Part shown: piece by piece, positions 1 to 7,967 of the stretch
Layout of the letters: every line of letters starts with the position of its first letter
Position numbering within the stretch: position 1 is the first letter of the stretch
Source: Planococcus soli
GTDB lineage: Bacteria > Bacillota > Bacilli > Bacillales_A > Planococcaceae
Length of the DNA stretch: 64,000 bases
NCBI RefSeq assembly: GCF_016881065.1
Contig: NZ_WXYN01000011.1
Coordinates: forward strand, 62,270-126,269
Direction of reading: 5' to 3'
The notes under the pieces: model-generated
Databases searched by the model: none
Told to the model about the DNA's origin: nothing
The model's input: the letters and a program-made list of their open reading frames with translations, nothing else
Position numbers and translations under genes: made by a program

Positions 1-893
1 GCTTGAGCTTAAAAGCGACTTTTCCGGAATTGCTTGAAACCGAACAACAGCATCGCAGTTTAATACACGGCTTGAAAAAAAGCCGAATATCGGACTACCG
101 TGCTTTTAATACTGAAAAAGCCGGTATGTTTCAAACGTTTGAGGGCGGCCTGGAAACCCTTGTTTCTGCTTTGGAAAAAGAACTTGAAACTTGTACCGTT
201 CTTAAAGGAGTGAAAGTTGAAAAACTGGAACAGCATACTGGACAAGCTAGACTACAGCTCAATAACGGAGCTGCAATAATAGCTGACAGTGTAATCTTTG
301 CCTTGCCGCATGCTAAACTCCTGCCGATCTTTGAACCACTTGGATTGATGAAGGGCTTGAAGGAAATGCCTTCTACATCCATTGCGACAGTATCCATCGC
401 TTTTCCGGAAGGTGCCGTAACACCGATCCAAGATTGCAGTGGATTTGTGGTGGCAAGAAACAGTGATTTCACCATTACTGCGTGTTCAGCCGTCCATCTG
501 AAATGGCCAAGTCTGGTGCCGCCTGGAAAAACTGTATACCGCTCATTTATTGGACGTGTCGGTGATGAAGCGGTTGTGGATCTGTCTGACAAGGAAATTG
601 TCAAAGCCGTTTTAGAAGACTTGAATAAATTGTTGAACATTCAGGCAAACCCTGAACTTACCGTCGTTTCTCGCATGAAAGAAGCGATGCCTCAATATAT
701 AGTGGGCCATGAAGAGCGGATTGCTTTGGCAAAAAAAGAATTGCGCGAAGCGTTGCCGATGGTGCAAATCGCGGGTGGATCTTTTGAAGGATTCGGATTG
801 CCTGCCTGCGTTGACCAAGGGAAAGCTGCCGCCAATAAGTTAATCGAACAATTTACTGCTGAACCATTCAGCATGGAGGGAAATTCACAATGA
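1..893 (+). CDS. hemY: Coproporphyrinogen III / protoporphyrinogen oxidase, 3' part (cut by window start)
   Basis: The frame is open from the first bases, so this is the C-terminal 296 or so residues of a protein usually near 470. The N-terminal FAD-binding GxGxxG region lies outside the window. The end contains GGSFEGFGLPACVDQGK, the conserved C-terminal FAD contact of HemY/CgoX, and an amine-oxidase-like fold is visible upstream (SVIFALPHAKLLPIF). HemY is an FAD enzyme of haem biosynthesis that oxidises coproporphyrinogen III to coproporphyrin III in Gram-positive bacteria, at the membrane face. Its stop overlaps the next gene by four bases (ATGA), so the two are probably co-transcribed. 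The identity is fairly sure; the missing N-terminus cannot be checked here. Confidence 0.9.
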   Translation, partial: LSLKATFPELLETEQQHRSLIHGLKKSRISDYRAFNTEKAGMFQTFEGGLETLVSALEKELETCTVLKGVKVEKLEQHTGQARLQLNNGAAIIADSVIFALPHAKLLPIFEPLGLMKGLKEMPSTSIATVSIAFPEGAVTPIQDCSGFVVARNSDFTITACSAVHLKWPSLVPPGKTVYRSFIGRVGDEAVVDLSDKEIVKAVLEDLNKLLNIQANPELTVVSRMKEAMPQYIVGHEERIALAKKELREALPMVQIAGGSFEGFGLPACVDQGKAAANKLIEQFTAEPFSMEGNSQ

Positions 894-1360
894 AGAAATT
901 TTTGTGGCTTGGATTGCCGTTTTTACTGCTAGCTGCTTGCGGAACTGGCGAAGCTGATTCTCCTGGAGCCGGAGATCCGATTGAAGAAGTGATGGTGGCA
1001 TTCAACACTGACACACAAGCCGATCCAGCAGTGGAAGTTGTCTTGTCGGTGACTGTGACACAAGGAGACGAAGTTGTGGAAGATGCGGACGAAATCGTCT
1101 TTGAAGTTTGGGAATCCGGAGATCGCAACAACAGCGAAATGATTCCGGCCGAGCATGCTGAAGATGGTGTCTACGAAGCAGAAACCATATTTGAAGAAGA
1201 GGGACTGTATTACATGCAGGCGCATACGACAGCAAGAAGCCTGCACGTTATGCCGAAACAGGAAATTACGGTCGGCAGCCCAGACCCGGATTCCATCGTT
1301 CCGGATGACAGTGATGATTCACAGGGCATGGATAAAATGGAAGACCATTCCGGACATTGA
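890..1360 (+). CDS. FixH/YtkA-like lipoprotein
   Basis: A 156-residue protein with a lipoprotein signal peptide: positively charged MKKF, a hydrophobic core, then the lipobox LLAAC, with Cys about residue 17. The remaining acidic domain (about residues 32-128) has beta-strand character and includes DEIVFEVWESGD and GVYEAETIFEEEGLYYMQAHTTA, a pattern of YtkA/FixH-like extracellular domains. The tail is rich in Asp, Met and His (DKMEDHSGH), which could bind metal, but that is inference. The start overlaps the hemY stop by four bases, suggesting translational coupling with haem synthesis. It is probably anchored on the outer face of the membrane. The exact role is unknown. Confidence 0.75.
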   Translation: MKKFLWLGLPFLLLAACGTGEADSPGAGDPIEEVMVAFNTDTQADPAVEVVLSVTVTQGDEVVEDADEIVFEVWESGDRNNSEMIPAEHAEDGVYEAETIFEEEGLYYMQAHTTARSLHVMPKQEITVGSPDPDSIVPDDSDDSQGMDKMEDHSGH

Positions 1361-1371
1361 TACAGAACATC

Positions 1372-1402
1372 AAAGGCATCGCTTAGGCGGTGTCTTTTTT
1401 TG
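1372..1402 (+). terminator. Rho-independent terminator after hemY and lipoprotein gene
   Basis: The arms GGCATCGC and GCGGTGTC pair over 8 bp (with G-U pairs) around a TTAG loop and are followed by a run of seven T. It sits 11 bases after the lipoprotein stop codon. Confidence 0.75.
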
Positions 1403-2085
1403 TTGTGTGCATAAAAGAGCGAACGTTCGGGAGAGTGGAAAGCATGGTTTGTACGGTTCAATAATCGCTTCGGACGCTTTGGAATGGGTTCCCGCGATAA
1501 GCCAAGCAGCTGAAGTACGCTGCCAGTCTTATCGCTTCACCCACTCCGTTGACGCGCCTCAGCTTGGTGGCTGCTTCATATGCAGAAATTTTATTTATGT
1601 GTAGCAGATAGATGGTATGAGGTTCCGTAAACGCTTGGCAGCGGTGGGGCACGCGCCTTCGCTTGAAGTGTGTGGATCGGAAAGCGGACTTTATAAGTAG
1701 AATTCTCGTTTCTATCTGACACTCTTGTTTCTATACATGAACATTTCGCTTCCATTCCAGCTGTTTGACCCGTAAACAGCTGCCAATTGAGGAATCGTAT
1801 TTTTGTGAAACAGGTGGGGGGAGGCAAAAGTGGGGAATGTGCAGGTAAAGGCCTGTAAGGTTTAGGTAGCCGCTTCAAAGGTTTAGGTAAGAATTTAGAA
1901 CGTGAAGGTAAGAACACGAAACCAATCTCCAAGCTGCCACTTCTCTCTTGCGAAAAAAAATTTAAGCCTGCTCCCATTGTTGGAGCAGTGACGGAGCGAG
2001 GTGAAGAGCGACACGAGCTACATGACCCACATCCTGTGGGCCCGAAAGCGTCCACTTGGAGAGATTTCTTAACTATTTCGAAAAC
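1403..2085. other. Long non-coding stretch with repeat-like sequence
   Basis: About 680 bases without a believable gene. The sequence is patchy. It contains short direct repeats: AAGGTTTAGGTA occurs twice near 1857 and 1878, GTTTCTAT occurs twice near 1708 and 1728, and ACGCGCCT occurs twice. Its last part (about 2045-2070) shares the pattern AAAGCGTCC-N-C-N-TGGAG-N-GATTTCTT with the end of the palindromic repeat at 54.03-54.07 kb. That suggests both belong to one dispersed intergenic repeat family. Open frames here are low-complexity (Pro/Leu-rich) and lack ribosome binding sites. Confidence 0.5.
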
Positions 2086-2125
2086 AAAAAATGAGGCAAC
2101 GCTGTTTAGCGTTGCCTCATTTTTA
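2086..2125 (-). terminator. Terminator of yhfH
   Basis: A near-perfect hairpin: AATGAGGCAACGCT and its complement around a GTTT loop. On the minus strand it ends in TTTTTTGTTTT and lies 20 bases beyond the yhfH stop. It could also work for rightward transcripts. Confidence 0.8.
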
Positions 2126-2144
2126 AAAGTATTTTTAGTTGATT

Positions 2145-2270
2145 TTATAATTCGTTGCAGGAATCACATTTAGTACCATAACATTCATGCTGCTCTTCGA
2201 TCTTTTCTCCACAAGATGCGCACTGTTTCGGGGGCAAGTTCTTGAAAAATTCGACTACGTTTTCAATCAT
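2145..2270 (-). CDS. yhfH: Small zinc-ribbon protein, YhfH family
   Basis: A 41-residue gene that is easy to miss because of its size. The protein starts MIENVVEFFKNLPPKQC and has two CxxC-type pairs (CASC at 17-20 and CDSC at 35-38) plus Cys30. That suggests a single zinc ribbon. The N-terminal VEFFKNLPPK is a hallmark of the YhfH family of short Bacillales proteins. A strong ribosome binding site (AAAGGAG) lies upstream of the ATG on the minus strand. It stands divergently from lplJ, the position yhfH has in B. subtilis, and this synteny supports the call. The function of the family is not known. Confidence 0.85.
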   Translation of the reverse strand: MIENVVEFFKNLPPKQCASCGEKIEEQHECYGTKCDSCNEL

Positions 2271-2287
2271 AACTTCCATCTCCTTTG

Positions 2288-2323
2288 TTATAGTACTGTT
2301 GGTGTTTAAAACAGTGTATTATA
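2288..2323. promoter_or_regulatory. Inverted repeat between yhfH and lplJ
   Basis: TTATAGTACTGTT (2288-2300) faces AACAGTGTATTATAA (2309-2323), an imperfect dyad in the divergent promoter region. ACAGT occurs again at 2325. It could be an operator or paired minus-10 elements. The binding protein is unknown. Confidence 0.35.
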
Positions 2324-2412
2324 ACAGTTTGGATTCGTCAACCCTAAACAATGAATTTATTTAAATAATCCGTTAAACTAGAAACAGGAACGCAGCCAAA
2401 AGGAGAGAGATT

Positions 2413-3405
2413 ATGTATTTCGTAGACAATAAAGGCATTACAGATCCACGGATTAACCTGGCAATCGAAGAATATTTATTGAAGTCGATGAACGTTGAAA
2501 AGGATCCATTCCTTCTGTTCTATATCAATGAACCTTCCATCATCATCGGCAAGAACCAAAACACGTCAGAAGAAATCAATACGGATTATGTGGATTCAAA
2601 CGGCATTCATGTCGTGCGCCGTTTGTCCGGCGGCGGAGCGGTTTACCATGATCTTGGGAATTTGAATTACAGTTTTATCACAGTGGACGACGGCAACAGC
2701 TTCCGCAATTTCCGAAAATTCACGGAGCCTGTAGTAAAAGCCCTTCAGAGCCTTGGCGTCAATGCAGAGCTGTCCGGGCGCAATGATTTGATGGCAGAAG
2801 GCCGAAAAGTTTCGGGCAATGCGCAATTTTCAACGAGAGGGCGCATGTTCAGCCACGGGACGTTGATGTTTGATACACAAGTGGACGCAGTGGTCTCTGC
2901 ACTGAAAGTCAGCAAAGAGAAAATCGAGTCGAAAGGCATCAAATCGATTCGCAGCCGTGTGGCGAATATTTCTGAGTTTCTGAAAGAGCCGATGACTGTG
3001 GAAGAATTCCGCAACGCTGTTTTGCATTCAATTTTTGAAGGTGAAGAAAATGTCCGCTACTATGAACTGACAGACGAAGACTGGAAGAACATTCATGAGT
3101 TGTCGAAAGAGCGCTACGGCAATTGGGATTGGAATTACGGCAAGTCGCCAAAGTTCAACATCAAGCATTCGCACCGCTTCCCGGTTGGCGGTATTGATGT
3201 CCGTCTTCAGGTAGAGAAGGGCATCGTGCAGGACGCCAATATTTACGGCGACTTTTTTGGAGTAGGCGATGTATCTGAAATCGAACAGGCAATCATCGGT
3301 TCGAAATATGAGCGTGCTTCTTTGGACATGGCGATTGAAGGAATCGATATTCCGAAACTTCTTGGCGGCATCACAACGGAAGAGTTTTTGAAATTAATTT
3401 ACTAA
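2413..3405 (+). CDS. lplJ: Lipoate-protein ligase
   Basis: A 330-residue protein of the BPL_LplA_LipB superfamily. The ligase signature RRLSGGGAVYHDLGNLN is at about residues 73-89, and the C-terminal accessory domain expected of LplJ is present. LplJ activates free lipoate with ATP and attaches it to the lipoyl lysine of GcvH and 2-oxoacid dehydrogenase E2 subunits in the cytoplasm. The start is the ATG after AAAGGAGAG. The gene is transcribed alone: a terminator follows directly, and yhfH is divergent upstream as in B. subtilis. Confidence 0.93.
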   Translation: MYFVDNKGITDPRINLAIEEYLLKSMNVEKDPFLLFYINEPSIIIGKNQNTSEEINTDYVDSNGIHVVRRLSGGGAVYHDLGNLNYSFITVDDGNSFRNFRKFTEPVVKALQSLGVNAELSGRNDLMAEGRKVSGNAQFSTRGRMFSHGTLMFDTQVDAVVSALKVSKEKIESKGIKSIRSRVANISEFLKEPMTVEEFRNAVLHSIFEGEENVRYYELTDEDWKNIHELSKERYGNWDWNYGKSPKFNIKHSHRFPVGGIDVRLQVEKGIVQDANIYGDFFGVGDVSEIEQAIIGSKYERASLDMAIEGIDIPKLLGGITTEEFLKLIY

Positions 3406-3415
3406 GAATGTCCGG

Positions 3416-3444
3416 GAGCCTGCTTTTATGCAGGCTCTTTTGTT
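3416..3444 (+). terminator. Terminator after lplJ
   Basis: An 8-bp stem, GAGCCTGC with GCAGGCTC, around TTTTAT and followed by TTTTGTT. It starts ten bases after the lplJ stop. Confidence 0.85.
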
Positions 3445-3477
3445 AAAATGGAAAGAAAAAGGAAAGGGGGAATCAAT

Positions 3478-4182
3478 GTGGCTGTTCAACGGATCTTCAT
3501 TGTAGAAGATGATTTGAAAATTGCGGAGTTATTGGCAGAAACCTTACGAAAGTACCATTACGAAGTAGAGACCGCAAAAGATTTTGATCAAATCATCGAA
3601 GAATTCGAAGCTTTTGATCCCCATTTGATTTTACTCGATATTAATTTGCCTTCTTATGACGGCTATTACTGGTGCCGCCAGCTCAGGCAGCAAACCACTT
3701 GCCCGATATTATTCATTTCAGCCCGTTCAGGGGAGATGGATCAAGTCTTCGCACTCGAAAACGGCGGAGATGATTTTATTACGAAACCTTTCCATTATGA
3801 AATCGTCCTTGCAAAAATAAGAAGCCATTTGCGCAGGGCTTACGGCGAATATGCGCCGAAGCAGGAAGAGCGCTCCATTAAAGCGGGGCGCATTGTGCTG
3901 TACATGGAACGCATGGAGCTCCACGTAAAATCGGAAGCTATTCCGTTGCAGAAAAAAGAATGCACGATTCTCGAACTGCTGCTAACGAGCTATCCTAAAG
4001 TGGTGTCTCGCGAGCAGCTGTTGGAGGAACTATGGGATGACCAGGCCTTTGTCGATGAAAACACATTGAATGTCAATATGACGCGCGTCCGGAAAAAACT
4101 CTCCGACTACGGCGTGCTGTCTGCCATCGAAACGGTCAGAGGGGCTGGATACCGGCTGCTGCTCCATGAGGAGGAAGCATAA
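3478..4182 (+). CDS. OmpR-type response regulator, BceR-like
   Basis: A 234-residue response regulator. The receiver domain has acidic residues near 11-12, the phospho-acceptor Asp54 in LLDINLPSYDG and a conserved Lys in ITKPF. A winged-helix DNA-binding domain follows (SREQLLEELWDDQAFVDENTLNVNMTRVRKKL). I prefer the GTG at 3478, because AAAGGGGG lies seven bases before it; an ATG 30 bases upstream has no such site. It overlaps the histidine kinase gene by one base and heads a regulator-kinase-ATPase-permease operon. This is the layout of Bce-type modules that detect and expel peptide antibiotics such as bacitracin. The actual inducer cannot be told from sequence. Confidence 0.9.
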   Translation: MAVQRIFIVEDDLKIAELLAETLRKYHYEVETAKDFDQIIEEFEAFDPHLILLDINLPSYDGYYWCRQLRQQTTCPILFISARSGEMDQVFALENGGDDFITKPFHYEIVLAKIRSHLRRAYGEYAPKQEERSIKAGRIVLYMERMELHVKSEAIPLQKKECTILELLLTSYPKVVSREQLLEELWDDQAFVDENTLNVNMTRVRKKLSDYGVLSAIETVRGAGYRLLLHEEEA

Positions 4183-5285
4183 TGCTGCGATTATTCCTTA
4201 GAGAGCATGCGGCCTTCATCGTCTTTCAGATTGTGCTGGTGGCGTTCATCATGCTGCTGTACTGGCTGGATGGCTTCCGTAATCTGGATACGGCCATCTA
4301 TTCGTTTGTCATTAGCACGGTATTGGTTATCACGTTCCTGACAGCCCGGTTTGTCAAACGCTATCAGTATTACCAGCGGATTTTGGCAACGCCGCAAAGC
4401 ATGGAACACGTACTTCAGCGTGAAGGGAAATCACCTGAACAGATTCAGAACGAAATTTACCTGCAGAAATTGTACCGTTTGTACCAGCACGAAGTGCAAT
4501 CCTTATACGCCACCCAAAACCGTCATCTGCAGTTTATGAACCAATGGGTGCATCAGATGAAAACGCCTTTATCCGTTATGCATCTGCTGCTTCAGGAAGA
4601 GCAGGAACTTGATAAGAATAGTGTCCGCGAAGAAATGGACCGCTTGAAAGCAGGATTGGATACGGTTTTGATGAATGCCCGTTTAGATACGTTTGAGCAA
4701 GATATGCAGATTGAACAAGTTGGTTTGCGTTCTTTGGTGAGCGAAGTGGCCACAGAGAACAAGCGGTTGTTCATATCAAAACGTGTTTACCCGGAAATTT
4801 CGATTGGTGAAGACCATATTGTCGCAACCGATCAAAAATGGATGAAGTTTATCATCGGTCAATTTTTGACAAATGCGGTCAAATATACGTTCGAACCGAA
4901 TAAAAAAGTGATGATTTCCGCTGAATGCTCAAATGGCAACACGCTTCTCACAATTCGGGACGAAGGGATCGGCATTCCTTCGTCTGATCTGCCGCGTGTT
5001 ACCAAGGCATTTTTCACTGGAGAAAATGGACGGAAAACGGGAGAGTCTACAGGAATGGGTTTGTTCTTGGCAAAAGAAGTTTGCCGAAAACTGGGCCATG
5101 AACTATCGATTTCTTCCGTTCAAGGAGAAGGGACAACCGTCTCTGTGCTGTTCTTCAACCAAGATCTTGCAACACAGGAGGAAAATGATGACAGTAGTGA
5201 AAATCGACGAAGTGACAAAAGTATACGAGGGGAAAGTGACCCGCCGAGCAGTCAACCAGCTGAGCTTCACAGTGGAAAAAGGTGA
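4182..5285 (+). CDS. Intramembrane-sensing histidine kinase, BceS-like
   Basis: A 367-residue kinase. Two membrane helices (about 10-29 and 36-57) lie close together with almost no outside loop, typical of intramembrane-sensing kinases that listen to a partner ABC transporter. The phospho-acceptor is His124 in QWVHQMKTPLSV. An N box (FLTNAVKY) and G boxes (DEGIGIP, GMGLFL) form the ATPase domain. The last 33 or so residues are hydrophilic, not family-like, and are translated from the start of the following ATPase gene. The two genes therefore overlap by 98 bases. Family members are usually near 330-340 residues. A one-base loss near the original stop would explain the extension (see findings). 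Confidence 0.88.
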   Translation: MLRLFLREHAAFIVFQIVLVAFIMLLYWLDGFRNLDTAIYSFVISTVLVITFLTARFVKRYQYYQRILATPQSMEHVLQREGKSPEQIQNEIYLQKLYRLYQHEVQSLYATQNRHLQFMNQWVHQMKTPLSVMHLLLQEEQELDKNSVREEMDRLKAGLDTVLMNARLDTFEQDMQIEQVGLRSLVSEVATENKRLFISKRVYPEISIGEDHIVATDQKWMKFIIGQFLTNAVKYTFEPNKKVMISAECSNGNTLLTIRDEGIGIPSSDLPRVTKAFFTGENGRKTGESTGMGLFLAKEVCRKLGHELSISSVQGEGTTVSVLFFNQDLATQEENDDSSENRRSDKSIRGESDPPSSQPAELHSGKR

Positions 5286-5961
5286 GTTTTTGGCAGTGAT
5301 GGGACCTTCAGGCAGCGGCAAAACAACGCTGTTGAATTTGATTTCCACAATTGACTCACTGACTTCCGGAGAAATTTTAATCGATGGCACCAATCCGCAT
5401 CTCTTGGATAAAAATGAGCTGGCGCTGTTTCGCAGAAGGGAATTGGGGTTTGTTTTTCAGGACTTTAATTTATTGCAGATGCTGACAGTGGAAGAAAACC
5501 TGGTGCTGCCATTGACGCTTGATTATGTACCGATTGATGAAATGGCACGGCGGGTACTGCTAGTTGCCAAACGCCTCGGGCTGACTTCAATCCTTCATAA
5601 AAAGCCGAATGAAATTTCCGGAGGAGAAGCCCAGCGAACGGCAATTGGCCGGGCACTTATCCACCAGCCCGCACTCATTCTTGCAGATGAGCCGACAGGG
5701 AATCTGGACTCTAAATCGTCGCGCGACGTGCTGGAAATTTTATCGAATGCGGCCAAGGACAACGAAACAACGATTATTATGGTAACGCACGATCCAATTG
5801 CTGCGAGCTATTGCGACCGTGTCCTATTCATTAAAGATGGTGAATTTTTCAATGAAATTTATGGAGATGAACGGCGTCAAACATTTTATCAGCGGATTTT
5901 GAATGTCCTGTCGTTGCTAGGAGGATCCGTGAATGACCTTTCGGCAACTCGCTTACCATAA
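5188..5961 (+). CDS. ABC transporter ATPase, BceA-like
   Basis: A 257-residue ABC ATPase with Walker A GPSGSGKTT, Q-loop FQDFNLL, signature ISGGEAQRTAIGRAL and Walker B LILADEPTGNLD, plus the switch His in VTHDP. This is the MacB/LolD-like class used by peptide-exporting transporters. The start is the second of two adjacent ATG codons; AGGAGG lies six bases before it. The 5' end lies inside the kinase gene, and the 3' end overlaps the permease gene by 29 bases. In Bce-type systems this protein drives the FtsX-like permease that frees lipid II-cycle intermediates from peptide antibiotics and also signals to the kinase. The family is certain; the substrate is not. Confidence 0.92.
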   Translation: MTVVKIDEVTKVYEGKVTRRAVNQLSFTVEKGEFLAVMGPSGSGKTTLLNLISTIDSLTSGEILIDGTNPHLLDKNELALFRRRELGFVFQDFNLLQMLTVEENLVLPLTLDYVPIDEMARRVLLVAKRLGLTSILHKKPNEISGGEAQRTAIGRALIHQPALILADEPTGNLDSKSSRDVLEILSNAAKDNETTIIMVTHDPIAASYCDRVLFIKDGEFFNEIYGDERRQTFYQRILNVLSLLGGSVNDLSATRLP

Positions 5962-7870
5962 TGTTGTCCGCAACCGAAGAAATTACGCGGCGTTCTTTTT
6001 AGCCAGTGTTTTTTCAGTCATGGTATTTTTTGTCTACTCGATGTTCATTTTTCATCCGGCGTTCGAGGAAGAAGGTCTTCGGCTGCTTGCCATACGCGGA
6101 ATGCTGATCGCGGAAGTGGTCCTCTATATTTTCACGTTGTTTTTCCTGTTTTATTCAATGAGCGCTTTTTTGCAGGCACGTTCAAAGGAATTCGGTGTAC
6201 TGATGCATTTAGGAATGACGAAAAAGCAACTGAACAAACTAATCTTTTTTGAAATGCTCATCATTGGTACGGTTTCTACTGCGACAGGCATTGCGTTCGG
6301 TTTTGCTTTTTCGAAATTCTTTTTTATGATCGGCCGGGAAATCATGGAGCTGGAGTCTTTGCCGCTGTATGTGTCGTGGGAACCGTTCCTGCTGACCATT
6401 GCAGCGTTTGCCAGCCTGTTTGTCATTATTTCGTTCATCAGTGTCGGATTTATCCGCACAAAGCGGATTGTCGATTTGCTGCAAGGCTTTTGGAAAGTGG
6501 AAGAAGAAACAAAATCGTCGACGGTGTTGTCGATTATGGGAATTGTCTTTTTGGCCGTCGCTTATACATTCGCTGCGAACGTTTCTGACCGGACCGTCTA
6601 CCAGATGATTTTTATCGTTCCGCCGCTTGCCACATTCGGCACGTATTTATTTTTCACCCATACGATTCATTCTTTGCTGCGGCTGTATAAACGCAAAAAG
6701 AATGTCTATTGGGAAAAAACGCGTTTAGTTTCGCTGGCAGAAGCTTCGGTCAAACTGAAAGACAGTGCCCAAATGTTCTTCATTGTCACAATCGTATCGA
6801 CAGTTGCTTTTTTGACGGTGGGAACGTTGGCGTCTTTCATGTCCTACACAGGTGATTTCCGCGAATCCAACCCGCTTGGCCTCGTCTATATTTCTTTTAA
6901 TGGCAACGAACAGGAAGCAGAGCATATCGAGCGCCTGACAAGCCAGTTGGAAAGTGAACAATTATCCTATGACCTGGTCGAGCTGACGGTAAAGCGCCAA
7001 ACGTCAGGTGCTACCGGTAACGATGTGGACATCTTATCGCTGTCCGAGTTTAATCGCCTAGCAGGCGCGCTTGATTTTGATCCGGCACAATTGCAGGACG
7101 GCGAGGGGATGTTTGTCCCTTTTTCATTAGATGCTTTAAAAGAGCTGGAGAGTACAAGCGTCGACACCGTGTTGTTTGAGAGTGACGTGTCTCTGTCGAT
7201 TCGATCGACTTACCCGCATGTCGTCTTTCCCATCCATACTTTAAATGTCAATACGATTGTGGTCAGCGACGCCGATTATGAAGCAATCGATCAGCCGCTG
7301 TTAGGATATGAAACAGGCACATCGGATTTTACTTATTATGCCTTTGATGTGCTAAATTGGACAGAAACGATAAATATCGGCAATCAGCTTACGAATACAG
7401 TGAGCGAAGCGGTGGAAACCGCAGATTTCAGTGGAGTAAACTTTTTCTTTGAAAATCCGGGCGATGATTACCGCTGGTTCAAATCATCGTTTGCCTTGCT
7501 GCTGTTTATCGGCGTTATGGTAGCTGCTGTCTTTCTCTTAGCAGCCGGCAGCTTTATTTATTTCAAATTGTATACTGGCCTTGAACGGGACCGGAAACAA
7601 TATAAACTATTGGTTCGCTTGGGCATGACGGATAAGGAACTGGGCAAAATCGTCAACCGGCAACTGGTACCCCAATTCTTTTTGCCATGGATCCTAGCTT
7701 TGCTGCACAGCGCATTTGCTTTTATTTCGCTGCAAGTGGTATGGGAGGAATTTGCCGAGCTTTCGATTCTCGGAGAAATGGCATTGGTACTGGGCGGCTT
7801 TACCGTTGCTCAAATTTTATACTTTTTCTTGATCCGTTGGCGCTATGTCGCCCATCTACAGGCACCGTAA
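5933..7870 (+). CDS. FtsX-type ABC permease, BceB-like
   Basis: A 645-residue membrane protein with the Bce-type plan. It opens with MTFRQLAYHNVVRNRRNY, followed by one helix, a group of three, and further helices up to about residue 300. A large extracellular domain (about 310-515) comes next, then a C-terminal FtsX block of about three helices. The big outer domain is the feature that separates peptide-sensing permeases from ordinary exporters. It is the last gene of the operon. The stop codon lies within a perfect palindrome that probably ends the transcript. Resistance to bacitracin-like or lantibiotic peptides is the likely role, by family. Confidence 0.9.
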   Translation: MTFRQLAYHNVVRNRRNYAAFFLASVFSVMVFFVYSMFIFHPAFEEEGLRLLAIRGMLIAEVVLYIFTLFFLFYSMSAFLQARSKEFGVLMHLGMTKKQLNKLIFFEMLIIGTVSTATGIAFGFAFSKFFFMIGREIMELESLPLYVSWEPFLLTIAAFASLFVIISFISVGFIRTKRIVDLLQGFWKVEEETKSSTVLSIMGIVFLAVAYTFAANVSDRTVYQMIFIVPPLATFGTYLFFTHTIHSLLRLYKRKKNVYWEKTRLVSLAEASVKLKDSAQMFFIVTIVSTVAFLTVGTLASFMSYTGDFRESNPLGLVYISFNGNEQEAEHIERLTSQLESEQLSYDLVELTVKRQTSGATGNDVDILSLSEFNRLAGALDFDPAQLQDGEGMFVPFSLDALKELESTSVDTVLFESDVSLSIRSTYPHVVFPIHTLNVNTIVVSDADYEAIDQPLLGYETGTSDFTYYAFDVLNWTETINIGNQLTNTVSEAVETADFSGVNFFFENPGDDYRWFKSSFALLLFIGVMVAAVFLLAAGSFIYFKLYTGLERDRKQYKLLVRLGMTDKELGKIVNRQLVPQFFLPWILALLHSAFAFISLQVVWEEFAELSILGEMALVLGGFTVAQILYFFLIRWRYVAHLQAP

Positions 7871-7884
7871 ATTTACGGTGCCTG
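7859..7884. terminator. Perfect 26-base palindrome ending the Bce-like operon
   Basis: CAGGCACCGTAAA and its exact complement abut without a loop and include the permease stop codon TAA. The T tract downstream is weak (TTGTATTGT), so termination efficiency is uncertain. Confidence 0.65.
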
Positions 7885-7913
7885 TTGTATTGTCTGAAGA
7901 TTTATTTTATAAT
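7885..7913 (+). promoter_or_regulatory. SigA-type promoter of the acyl-CoA ligase gene
   Basis: TTGTAT (7885-7890) and TATAAT (7908-7913) are separated by 17 bases. The expected start of transcription is near 7920, just upstream of the FadR-type box. Confidence 0.7.
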
Positions 7914-7930
7914 AAAAATAGATTAAAATA

Positions 7931-7948
7931 TGAATGAGTATTCATTCA
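7931..7948. promoter_or_regulatory. FadR-type operator
   Basis: TGAATGAGTATTCATTCA is a perfect dyad, TGAATGA facing TCATTCA over four bases. It matches the known TGAATGA-N4-TCATTCA site of Bacillus FadR, the TetR-family repressor released by long-chain acyl-CoA. It lies between the promoter and the acyl-CoA ligase start, as in the FadR regulon. No fadR gene is in the window. Confidence 0.85.
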
Positions 7949-7967
7949 ATATGGAAGAGGGATGGAA

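Noticed and set aside
1420-1429. CGAACGTTCG as a LexA box
   Set aside because: The half-sites are joined without the four-base spacer that LexA sites have; no SOS gene next to it.
1155-1604. 149-codon rightward frame overlapping the lipoprotein gene
   Set aside because: Out of frame with a well-supported gene and runs through its terminator.
1591-2055. 154-codon leftward frame
   Set aside because: Pro/Leu/Ser-rich text with no ribosome binding site, lying in repeat-like sequence; not protein-like.
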